NCBI GenBank assembly: GCA_029939615.1
Contig: JAOZSP010000074.1
Coordinates: forward strand, 1-7,394
Reading direction: 5' to 3'
DNA: 7,394 nt
Origin: Candidatus Izemoplasma sp.
GTDB lineage: Bacteria > Bacillota_I > Bacilli_A > Izemoplasmatales > Izemoplasmataceae
Shown here: positions 1 through 7,371 of the stretch, in pieces
How the letters are laid out: the number at the start of each line of letters is the position of its first letter
How positions within the stretch are numbered: position 1 is the first letter of the stretch
Program-made: the position numbers and the translations under genes
Notes under the pieces: model-generated
What the model was told of the DNA's origin: nothing
Seen by the model: the letters and a program-made list of their open reading frames with translations, nothing else
Databases searched by the model: none

Positions 1-1
1 G

Positions 2-742
2 AAAGAGGCTAATATTGTACATTACTCAATAGCTAAAAAAGAGGTATTTAAGATTAAGTTTTCTTTAATAACTGAAATCTCAAAAGAATTTGTTAGAAAA
101 CTATTTAAAAAGGCATTACCTGTAACTTTGAACGAAATGATATGGGGACTTGGAATGAGTATGTATGTAATTGCATTTGGTTTTATTTCTGTTAGTGCTA
201 TATCTAGTATACATATCGCTAATCAGATAATGGGCTTATTTTGGGTTGTTAATGCAGGTATATCAAATGCATGTGCTATAATGATTGGTAATAAACTAGG
301 TGAAGGGAAAATAGAAGTAGCCAAGAATTGGGGAAAACGATTTATTAAGTTATCATTTATCTTTGGGCTTATTTTAGGAGTTATTCTATTTCTAAGTAGT
401 GCGTATATTCCAAATTTATTTGCCAATATATCACCAGAAATCAAGGAAAATGTTCATTTAATATTAATCGTCTTTAGTTTTTATGTTCCAATTAAGTTTG
501 TAAATGTTATTCATATTATTGGTACTTTACGTGCAGGTGGAGATACACTATTCTCATTTTTAGTTGAAATGCTTGCTTTATGGGGAATCGGTGTTCCTTT
601 GGCGTTTATTTTAACTATTTATACTAGTTTACCTCTATATGTTATTATCGGAATAATTAATATTGAAGAAATTGTTAAGTTTGTCTTTGTGAATAAAAGA
701 TTCTTTACGTATAAATGGGCTAAAAACTTAGTAGATACGTAA
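2..742 (+). CDS. MATE-family efflux transporter, C-terminal half (5' end outside window)
   Basis: This is a multidrug and toxic compound extrusion type integral membrane protein, a family that exports cationic drugs and metabolites using a Na+ or H+ gradient. The frame is open from the left edge (first full codon at base 2), so the ATG at 128 is internal and not the true start. About 246 residues are visible against a usual 440-460. The first ~42 visible residues are basic and fit the cytoplasmic loop between the two halves. About six hydrophobic helices follow (roughly residues 46-64, 76-96, 113-134, 151-171, 183-206, 210-229), matching TM7-12. Family-like motifs are LPVTLNE before the first helix, GNKLGEG (about 96-102) after the second, and GTLRAGGDT (about 174-182), the conserved loop seen in NorM/DinF-type proteins. 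The tail is short and basic. The family call is firm; the substrate and subgroup cannot be read from this half. It converges on the coiled-coil operon, with no evidence of a functional link. Confidence 0.9.
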   Translation, partial: KEANIVHYSIAKKEVFKIKFSLITEISKEFVRKLFKKALPVTLNEMIWGLGMSMYVIAFGFISVSAISSIHIANQIMGLFWVVNAGISNACAIMIGNKLGEGKIEVAKNWGKRFIKLSFIFGLILGVILFLSSAYIPNLFANISPEIKENVHLILIVFSFYVPIKFVNVIHIIGTLRAGGDTLFSFLVEMLALWGIGVPLAFILTIYTSLPLYVIIGIINIEEIVKFVFVNKRFFTYKWAKNLVDT

Positions 743-773
743 AAACGACTCATTAATTGAGTCGTTTTTTTTT
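741..773. terminator. Bidirectional intrinsic terminator between convergent genes
   Basis: A perfect 12-bp inverted repeat (AAAAACGACTCA at 741-752, TGAGTCGTTTTT at 758-769) encloses a 5-nt loop. On the + strand it is followed by a run of nine T (765-773), a classic rho-independent terminator for the MATE gene. Read on the - strand, the same stem ends in five T (from 745 to 741), so it can also terminate the coiled-coil operon, whose stop codon (772-774) sits right next to it. The left arm overlaps the last two bases of the MATE stop codon, and the + strand T-run overlaps the coiled-coil gene's stop codon. Confidence 0.9.
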
Positions 774-3699
774 ATATGATTGTTTCGAAATTATCGTTTG
801 CATCACTTAATGCATTTTTAAGGACGCGTTTATTTTTTCTAATAATCTCCTTTTTCTCAGCAGTAAGACCTCGTGAAGCGTAACGGATATATTTTTTATA
901 TGGCTTGAATGTTAGTTTAATCCAGTTATTAGTTTCCTTAATAATTTTTTTATGTTCAATAAGTCTTTCTGTTCTAAAATCTGATACTTCTTTAATTCTT
1001 GTTTTACTAAATGTAATTTCATTTTGATTTAAGACTTTGTAATCAGCTGCGATTTTTTCTTCATCTCTATATAACGGAGCACTAAATAAAGCTTCTCTTT
1101 CTTTAGTTAATGTCTCTTTATATGTTTTTCTTTTTTTTGCAACTGCTTTCTTAATGTCTTCTATTATATTTTCCTTTTCTTTATTAAGCTTTGCAACCTC
1201 ATCGTTGTGATTACTATATTTCTGTTTTTTGACTTGCTTTTGCTCATTACAAAATATTTCTGTTTCTTCATCTTTTGTTAATTCAATAAGATTATCTTGG
1301 GTTTCTTTTATAATTCTTTTTGGATTTTCAATTCGATCATTATATAGTTCATCAGCTTCTTTAATTGCTTGTTGTAATCGTTGATCAGCACTACTAACAG
1401 CACTACTATTTAAAAGTGGCATAATTCCTACAGTGTCTTCACTGTGATCACTTGCTTCAATTTGATCATACTTTGTTTTCGTTTGTTCAAATAAAGCTTC
1501 AAAAGCAGTGGAAGTCTGTTCTTTGAGAGCTAGTGCTTCGTTGATTGCTTGTTCAGCTCGATTATTTATCTCTGAGATTACTTTTTCGTAACGAGCTATT
1601 TCTTTATCCTGATTTTCTTCTTCTTCAACGGCGTCAATAAGTTTTTGGTATTGATTACTTAAATCGTTTATTTGGTTTTGAATTTCACGGTTTTCCTTTT
1701 TATCAGTGAAAAGAAGAAGTTTAAATCTTAAGTCTTCTAATTTATCTTCTAATTCTTTTCTAATTTTTGATTTATTATATTCATATTTTTGACGGTAATA
1801 ATCAATTTTCTTATGAGCATAAGTCAATTCTTGGTCTTTTGTTAAAGCAACACTCTCAACACGAATATCATATTCACTCTCAGCACATCTAATTTGTTGA
1901 GTAGCAAATAGTAGTTGATTTTCTAGAGTTGTCTTAACAAATGCATCATTAACTTGAACACCTAAGTTGATTCTTTCAATTTGCTCTTCAGCTAAACTTC
2001 GTTCGTTCTCGTAAAGTGATTTGACTTTTACAAGTTGTAAATCGTGTTCTTTCTGGGCAATTCTAATTAAAGATTCTTGGTAGATAACCTCATTATTCGC
2101 ATCTTCTTTAACTTTTTCAATTCTTATTAGTGATTCATTGCGTTTTCTTAGAATTAATTTATCAATATCGTTTATTTCTTTTTCTAGTTGTAAATCAAGA
2201 ACTGTTTTGTTGATATTGTATTGTTGTTCGATTTTAATTAACTCATGATTATCACTGTTCTCTTGAAGAAATAAGATTCTTTTATGTTCAACGACTTTAA
2301 GTGCTTGTAACAAATCTTTAAAACTACTTACAAGGTCGTTATCAGTAATCTCATTCTCTTTCATTATCTGTAATTCAGCTTTACGTAATTGTAATTTTAA
2401 ACCGTAAAGTAATCTTGTTACTCTCTCTTTTTCATTTAGAAAATCGCTCATAGTTTGCATTATTTTCTTGTTAGTAGCTATATTAGTAATCATGCTGTTA
2501 TAATCAGATTTAATTTTATATAATATTTTCGCTTCTTCAAATTTTATTGCTTCAAGTTTTAATCCTAATTCTTGTTTATTGATATCTAAAACAAGTTTTC
2601 GGTTTAAATTTTTTAGTTGGGTAATTGCTTTATCGCGTGCTTTCTTTGTTTCATCTGTAAATAATTTATCTGTTTTATCGCTTACTTTAGATATTTTAGA
2701 TTTTTCAAGTTTATCAAACTGTTTTAATAAACTTTGAACTTTAGAGTAGTTTTCCTTTTTCTCAGCATCTATTATTAATAATCTAATATTTTTCAGTTCT
2801 TGATCTTGTTTTTCGATAAGTTGTTTCTCTTTGTTTAATGCGATTGCATTTTTAGTCTCATGTTTCTCACGAATTAAATTTTCAAATTTTTGATAATTTG
2901 AAATGATTTCATTTTTTTTGATTTCATATTTTTCTTGAATAGTTATTATTCTTGCGTTAAGAGTTTCTATTGTTAATTTATTGTCTTCAATTATTTTCTC
3001 ACCAATAAAAATATCATCATCAACTGCAGTAAAAGAAGAAGAACTCTTTAGTTGTAATAGTCTTGAATGGTTTAGATTTTCCTTAATAAATTCATTGAAG
3101 TGTCTTTCGGTATCAAAGATTTGTGCTTTTAAGTTACTTAAAGCATTAAGTTTTTCTTGAATAAATTCACGTTTTTGATCATACAGATGCCCCATTAGTG
3201 AAATAATATCATTAGTAACTTCTAATTGTTTATCAAACAATAAATTATTTCCGTCGTGCAATATTTTTTTATAGCTTTTTTCTACTTGGCTAGTGTACTT
3301 AATTGATTTAACTAGCTGGGAGTAGATAATATTTAAACTTTCAAGTTTTTGAGGAGTATTTTCATTTTCAAAAAAACGAATTTCTTGACGTGCAGTGAAA
3401 ATCTTGTTTTCTGCATCTATCATTTCGTTAAGCTGTTGTAAAACGGTTTCTCTATCAACTAAATCGATAGATCTATTTAATTCGCTAATTTCAGTATCTA
3501 ATTCATGAAGTTTTCTTTTTGTATCGGTTATTCGCTGGTTGTTTTTCTTTTTAACTTCTAAGTTAGCTGCTAGTACTTGATCAACTAAACTTTTAAGCAT
3601 TTCGGCTTCTTTTGCGATATCATTTTCAATTATCAATGAGATATCATGATTTGCTTTCGTAATAACCTTTGGTAATGAGGATTTAAATAGTTTTGCCAT
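772..3699 (-). CDS. Large coiled-coil protein (975 aa), second gene of operon, function unknown
   Basis: I do not recognise this protein as a named family. It is very rich in Lys, Glu, Asp, Asn, Leu and Ile, with clear heptads: hydrophobic residues at L64, L67, I71, L74, I78, V81 follow strict 3-4 spacing. Only six prolines are seen (10, 116, 761, 793, 875, 933), leaving about 645 proline-free residues that would form a very long rod. Two breaks stand out: a Ser/Asp-rich stretch at about 217-232 (SSSS, then DDD) and a flexible linker at about 748-772 containing SSAVSSAD. The last ~50 residues are basic and aromatic (from W926 through KPYKKYIRYASR) and look different from the rod. There are two Cys and one Trp. 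No signal peptide, membrane helix, Walker A motif or LPXTG is visible, so it should be cytoplasmic. The ATG start has AGGGAGGAG just upstream at ideal distance. It lies 3 nt after the upstream gene's stop, so coupled expression is likely. A structural or scaffold role is inference. Confidence 0.85.
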   Translation of the reverse strand: MAKLFKSSLPKVITKANHDISLIIENDIAKEAEMLKSLVDQVLAANLEVKKKNNQRITDTKRKLHELDTEISELNRSIDLVDRETVLQQLNEMIDAENKIFTARQEIRFFENENTPQKLESLNIIYSQLVKSIKYTSQVEKSYKKILHDGNNLLFDKQLEVTNDIISLMGHLYDQKREFIQEKLNALSNLKAQIFDTERHFNEFIKENLNHSRLLQLKSSSSFTAVDDDIFIGEKIIEDNKLTIETLNARIITIQEKYEIKKNEIISNYQKFENLIREKHETKNAIALNKEKQLIEKQDQELKNIRLLIIDAEKKENYSKVQSLLKQFDKLEKSKISKVSDKTDKLFTDETKKARDKAITQLKNLNRKLVLDINKQELGLKLEAIKFEEAKILYKIKSDYNSMITNIATNKKIMQTMSDFLNEKERVTRLLYGLKLQLRKAELQIMKENEITDNDLVSSFKDLLQALKVVEHKRILFLQENSDNHELIKIEQQYNINKTVLDLQLEKEINDIDKLILRKRNESLIRIEKVKEDANNEVIYQESLIRIAQKEHDLQLVKVKSLYENERSLAEEQIERINLGVQVNDAFVKTTLENQLLFATQQIRCAESEYDIRVESVALTKDQELTYAHKKIDYYRQKYEYNKSKIRKELEDKLEDLRFKLLLFTDKKENREIQNQINDLSNQYQKLIDAVEEEENQDKEIARYEKVISEINNRAEQAINEALALKEQTSTAFEALFEQTKTKYDQIEASDHSEDTVGIMPLLNSSAVSSADQRLQQAIKEADELYNDRIENPKRIIKETQDNLIELTKDEETEIFCNEQKQVKKQKYSNHNDEVAKLNKEKENIIEDIKKAVAKKRKTYKETLTKEREALFSAPLYRDEEKIAADYKVLNQNEITFSKTRIKEVSDFRTERLIEHKKIIKETNNWIKLTFKPYKKYIRYASRGLTAEKKEIIRKNKRVLKNALSDANDNFETII
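1384..1408. repeat. Short tandem direct repeat in the linker of the 975-aa gene
   Basis: The 11-bp string CAGCACTACTA occurs at 1386-1396 and again at 1398-1408, a 12-bp period that keeps the reading frame. In the protein it gives SSAV followed by SSAD (residues 765-772), within a non-helical linker. This is consistent with a small in-frame slippage duplication. Confidence 0.7.
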
Positions 3700-3702
3700 A
3701 AC

Positions 3703-6700
3703 TTACTCCTCCCTTCTAGAAATAACTTTGTTTAAGTTAAGTAATTCCTTTAATGTTTTTGCATGTTTATTCTTATTTAATTCAAATAAGGCATTATTAA
3801 AAGCAATGTTATTAGAATTTAAAACATTATTAGAACGGTCTTTTTCACTAAGGTATTCTGTTTCTATTACACGGTATTTTTCAATATAGTTTTGTAAGTT
3901 GTTACTTAAACGATCATATCCTTCTTGAAAGGCTGCGAAAAGTGTTGTTTCTGCTGAAAGAATAATTTTATTATTGCTTTCAGTTAGAATGTTTAGGTGT
4001 TCTTCTTTTTCTTTTATTTCATGATCAATAGCTTTTTGTGCGTCCCCTATTGATTCTTCTAAACGTGGTCTTACTGTAAATATGTTTTTCTCAAATTGCT
4101 TGGTTAATTTTAGCAAATCCTTACTAAAAGTTTTTAATTTTTGATCTTTTTCTTTTGTCGTTTTTGTAATTTTATTGTTATATTGCTTAACGTTATTTAA
4201 ATGTAGATTTTTTGCTTTTATTAAAGAATCATTATATCTTGAAGTAGCACTTTCTACAGCAATGTTATATATACGATCTTCATAATCAAATATTTTTTTA
4301 GCTTCTAAATCTTTATCTTTAAGTTTATTAAGTGCTTGGTTAAATATATCTAATAACTGTTTTAACTCTTGATCTATTTCTTCGTTACGAATAGCGATAT
4401 TTTTTTCTTCTGTTTCTTCAATTGTTTGTTTTTGTTGTTGTTTTAATTGCACTAATTCCGTTTTTTCTTCTTTAATCTCACTAATTTTACTTAATGCTTC
4501 ATTTTTACGGTGATTAATTTCACTCCGTAGTTCATTGATGTCTTTATCATATTTAGAGATAAACTCATTTCTTAACTCTTCTTTATTCTTAATAAAATCG
4601 TTTTTCTCTTTATCAATTGGACTTAGTAACTCTTGTTTTTCTTTTTCTACTAATGCAAAAGCTTTTTCCGCATTAATATTAGCATGATTGATTAGTTCTA
4701 TTTCATTTTTAGTTAATGGGGAATATAAAACTGTTATTTCCTTTTTAATGTTAATTTGTAAATCTTTTAGATGATTAAATATTTTATTGTAAGCTTTTTC
4801 AGTTGATAGAACTAATTCATCAACTGATTCAGGGTTTCCTTTTTGAAGTTGTTTTAATTCTTTTACAATATAATTTTTTATTAGTACTTTGTGATCTGTT
4901 TCACTTTTGCTAATTGATATATTTTGTTTTTTAATTTCTTGTTCTAATTTTTGTAATTGTTTTTTTGATTTTTTAATGGATGATTGCTCAGAGGAAGAAG
5001 CTATTTTGTTAAGTAACGCTCTTTTTTCAATATCGTTCATAAATTTTACAGCTTCGATTAAAACAGCGTAAGTTTTATTTATGTATTTTGTTGATTTATC
5101 AAAAATAATTTCATTTTTGATTATTATTTCTCTAATTTGTTCTAGCGTTAATTTATTGTCTTTGTAACTATCTATAGAATCATTAATAAAATCAACAAAA
5201 ATACCGTTATTAATGTCTAATTTACTTAATCTTTCATCAATAATAGTTTCTGTTTTTAACATATTTTGTGACGGTTCTTTTAGTTCTCTTTCCAATGCTT
5301 GACTAATTAGACCGTTTTTTTCTTCGGCTTTGTTTGTTATTTCTTCTTTTAGGCTTTCAAACTCATCGTTTCTTAGATTTATTTCGATATCTAAATTTGC
5401 TGAATAAGAATCTTTTTCGTATTTAGCTTTACTTAGGTTTTCTTCAAGTTTAAGTAGGTCTTCTTCAAGACTTTTATTTACAACTTGCATTTTATAGTTT
5501 GCTTCCTTTATATGGTTTTTAATATCGTATTCTATTTCTTTTGCGATTAAGGCATTATGTTTTCTAATATTGATTTGCGCTAATTCCTTGGTATGAACTG
5601 ATATATCTATTTCGGTATCGTATTTATTTTTTAGCAAATTACGTTCTAGTTTTGTATTGTTTAGTCGTAAGTTGTAGATTTCTAGTGCTTTTGAATGTTT
5701 AAGTTTAGCTTTTTCAAGTGCTTTATCGAATACTTCTTTGTTTTTAATATCAACAACTTCTTTATTAGTCTCACTTAACCGTTCTTTTGTTTTTAAATTC
5801 TCAATAGTTTTTTCGGTATTAAGATCATTATTTACAATTTTTGTTTCATAATCTTGTTTGGAGTATTTAATCTTATATCTTTCAGTGACTTCACTAATCT
5901 CAATATTTTCACGTAAACGACTTACTTCTATTTCTTTTAGAGGTTCTGCAGTATCTAGGAACTTATTGATTTCATCGATTTCATGATTATTATCAGCAAT
6001 CTTCTCTAGATAGGCTTGAGCTAACATTATTGTGCTTTCTTTTAAGTCTGAGAAAATCTTTGTATAGTTTTTAATAAAGTCAGATTTAAGTTGTTCATGC
6101 TTTATTAAGTAATCATTATTTGATAATTCAAAATTATTAAGTTCAATCTTTAAATTCAAGTTCAATTCTTTAAAATAATCACCAGTTTCTTTTAACTCAT
6201 TTTCATCATTAATTAAGAAAATATGTAACTTATCTAAGTTTAGTAGCTCATAACGAAGTGATTCTTCAAGAAATAGTTTTTCTTTTTCTAAAATAAGTAA
6301 CTTCTCGTTTAAGATATTCTCTTCGTATTTAATAGTAGTAGTGGCTCTTAAGTTAAATAAATTGATTTTCATCAATATGTTTTTTTCTGCTTTCTTGTTG
6401 TTTTCTTCTTTAATTTCCTCTAATTGGGCTTCCAACTTTTTGATATTTATTTCAAGATCAAGTTCGATTAATTGACGACGTTCTTCAAAGTCATTACGTA
6501 GTTGAGTTAGTTCTTCATTAACATTAATAATGTTTGGTTCAATATGACTCTCGTATTCATTTTTAATTGCTTCAATATATCGATCTAATTCAGTAATTTT
6601 TAAATTTGAGTTTTTTCTAATTGTAGTAGCTAAGTTTGATAAATTACGATTTGTTTCTACCAAGTTTGTGTTTACTTCGTTATCACTATTTTCTTTTTTT

Positions 6701-7296
6701 ACTAAATAATCGCTTAATTCTTTCTCTAAATCTTCTAAAACGGATTTATTAAACAATTCTAAATCAGCAATGTTTTGATTTAGTATATCTTGATGTTTCT
6801 TGATTTCTAAAACATGATATTGTTTATTGTTCTCGAAGTTGTTATTGTATATATCTAATTTCTCAACATATGATTCGATATTTGTTTTATACTTTATTTT
6901 GATATCGTCTTTATTAGCTATTTCTTCTAGTTTTAATGCGTCCGTTACTTTATCTATTTTTGCCAATTCTACATTAGCAAGTTCTGTTTTTTCCTGAACA
7001 AATTCGTCAAATTCTTTTTTTATTCGCATTTCTTTTCTTTTGATTTTTTTTACTTTGTTTTCAACGGCTTTTTCAATTTTTTGATTTTTGATAACAGCTT
7101 TATCACTAAGTTCACTTAATTTCTCTTTCGATTTTTTTTCCTTTTTTAAAAAATCCTTGTGAGCTCTCAAAGATTTAGATTCGTGACTTTTGTTAAGTCT
7201 AGTTACTTTTTTAATGATTGGTGCAATTTTTTTGTTATAAACAAGTTCAATATCAAAAGAAGCTATATCATAACTTTTTAATTCGGTTTTGCTCAT
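3703..7296 (-). CDS. Giant coiled-coil protein (1197 aa), first gene of operon, function unknown
   Basis: I do not recognise this protein as a named family. Nearly the whole length is charged helix (Lys, Glu, Asn, Ile, Leu) with clean heptads, for example L281, I285, L288, L292, I295. I find no Cys and no Trp, and only eight prolines (26, 254, 452, 675, 822, 860, 893, 1077). Residues about 47-96 are strongly basic. Residues about 690-770 break the pattern (DINNGIFVDFIND onward, with more aromatics and a Ser-rich end) and could be a small folded module. No signal peptide, membrane segment, Walker A/B motif or surface anchor is seen, so a cytoplasmic rod is most likely, not an SMC/Rad50 ATPase. 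The start was set at the ATG at 7296 because GGGAGG lies 8 nt upstream. An in-frame GTG at 7305 would add three residues but overlaps that ribosome site. The gene is followed after 3 nt by a second coiled-coil gene, suggesting that the products work together. A cytoskeletal or scaffold role is inference. Confidence 0.85.
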   Translation of the reverse strand: MSKTELKSYDIASFDIELVYNKKIAPIIKKVTRLNKSHESKSLRAHKDFLKKEKKSKEKLSELSDKAVIKNQKIEKAVENKVKKIKRKEMRIKKEFDEFVQEKTELANVELAKIDKVTDALKLEEIANKDDIKIKYKTNIESYVEKLDIYNNNFENNKQYHVLEIKKHQDILNQNIADLELFNKSVLEDLEKELSDYLVKKENSDNEVNTNLVETNRNLSNLATTIRKNSNLKITELDRYIEAIKNEYESHIEPNIINVNEELTQLRNDFEERRQLIELDLEINIKKLEAQLEEIKEENNKKAEKNILMKINLFNLRATTTIKYEENILNEKLLILEKEKLFLEESLRYELLNLDKLHIFLINDENELKETGDYFKELNLNLKIELNNFELSNNDYLIKHEQLKSDFIKNYTKIFSDLKESTIMLAQAYLEKIADNNHEIDEINKFLDTAEPLKEIEVSRLRENIEISEVTERYKIKYSKQDYETKIVNNDLNTEKTIENLKTKERLSETNKEVVDIKNKEVFDKALEKAKLKHSKALEIYNLRLNNTKLERNLLKNKYDTEIDISVHTKELAQINIRKHNALIAKEIEYDIKNHIKEANYKMQVVNKSLEEDLLKLEENLSKAKYEKDSYSANLDIEINLRNDEFESLKEEITNKAEEKNGLISQALERELKEPSQNMLKTETIIDERLSKLDINNGIFVDFINDSIDSYKDNKLTLEQIREIIIKNEIIFDKSTKYINKTYAVLIEAVKFMNDIEKRALLNKIASSSEQSSIKKSKKQLQKLEQEIKKQNISISKSETDHKVLIKNYIVKELKQLQKGNPESVDELVLSTEKAYNKIFNHLKDLQINIKKEITVLYSPLTKNEIELINHANINAEKAFALVEKEKQELLSPIDKEKNDFIKNKEELRNEFISKYDKDINELRSEINHRKNEALSKISEIKEEKTELVQLKQQQKQTIEETEEKNIAIRNEEIDQELKQLLDIFNQALNKLKDKDLEAKKIFDYEDRIYNIAVESATSRYNDSLIKAKNLHLNNVKQYNNKITKTTKEKDQKLKTFSKDLLKLTKQFEKNIFTVRPRLEESIGDAQKAIDHEIKEKEEHLNILTESNNKIILSAETTLFAAFQEGYDRLSNNLQNYIEKYRVIETEYLSEKDRSNNVLNSNNIAFNNALFELNKNKHAKTLKELLNLNKVISRREE
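3706..3714 (-). promoter_or_regulatory. Ribosome binding site of the 975-aa gene, inside the upstream gene's end
   Basis: On the - strand this reads AGGGAGGAG. Its GGAGG core (3712 to 3708) is 8 nt from the ATG at 3699. It forms the last Arg-Glu-Glu codons of the upstream gene, so ribosomes finishing that gene terminate on top of this site. This arrangement is typical of translational coupling and supports the ATG start. Confidence 0.85.
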
Positions 7297-7304
7297 TTGC
7301 TGCA

Positions 7305-7310
7305 CCTCCC
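7305..7310 (-). promoter_or_regulatory. Ribosome binding site that fixes the start of the 1197-aa gene
   Basis: On the - strand this reads GGGAGG (7310 to 7305), followed by TGCAGCAA and the ATG at 7296, a spacing of 8 nt. The alternative GTG start at 7305-7303 uses the last G of this site as its own first base, so it cannot be served by it. The core and spacing match those of the downstream gene. Confidence 0.85.
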
Positions 7311-7322
7311 GGAATATCTACT

Positions 7323-7352
7323 AGTATAGCCGTTACCCTTGATTTATTGTAA
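7323..7352 (-). promoter_or_regulatory. Alternative, gene-proximal promoter candidate
   Basis: On the - strand TTACAA (7352 to 7347) and TATACT (7328 to 7323) are separated by 18 bp. Only the -10 hexamer is a good match to the sigma-A consensus; the -35 matches at three of six positions. If used, the leader would be only about 20 nt long, just enough for the ribosome binding site. It competes with the TATAAT at 7371 and cannot be ranked without transcript ends. Confidence 0.25.
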
Positions 7353-7365
7353 CATATCTATAAAT

Positions 7366-7371
7366 ATTATA
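7366..7371 (-). promoter_or_regulatory. Candidate -10 element (TATAAT) for the coiled-coil operon
   Basis: The - strand carries a consensus TATAAT here, preceded directly by GTG, which would give a leader of roughly 60 nt before the ATG at 7296. The hexamer 17 bp upstream, at the window edge, is TACATA, a poor match to TTGACA. A second perfect TATAAT lies at 7390-7385, with its -35 position outside the window. AT-rich DNA gives such matches by chance, so this is tentative. Confidence 0.4.

Noticed and set aside
223..444. 73-aa open frame on the - strand
   Set aside because: It lies wholly antisense inside the MATE transporter gene, has no ribosome site of note and shows no independent protein-like pattern; it is a shadow of the real gene.
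128..742. A short, complete 204-aa membrane protein starting at the ATG at 128
   Set aside because: The frame is open leftward to the window edge and the extra residues fit the MATE inter-half loop and the LPVTLNE motif, so the ATG is internal.
772..7296. SMC, Rad50 or RecN-type chromosome proteins
   Set aside because: Long coiled coils prompted the idea, but neither protein has a Walker A (GxxxxGKS/T) or ABC signature motif or globular ATPase ends.
772..7296. Phage tape-measure or bacterial surface (M-like) proteins
   Set aside because: No hydrophobic membrane segments, signal peptide, LPXTG or phage neighbours are visible, and the neighbour gene is a housekeeping-type transporter.
7319..7326. 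8-bp palindrome TACTAGTA upstream of the operon as an operator
   Set aside because: It is short, AT-rich and single; with no second copy or known matching site it is not distinguishable from chance.
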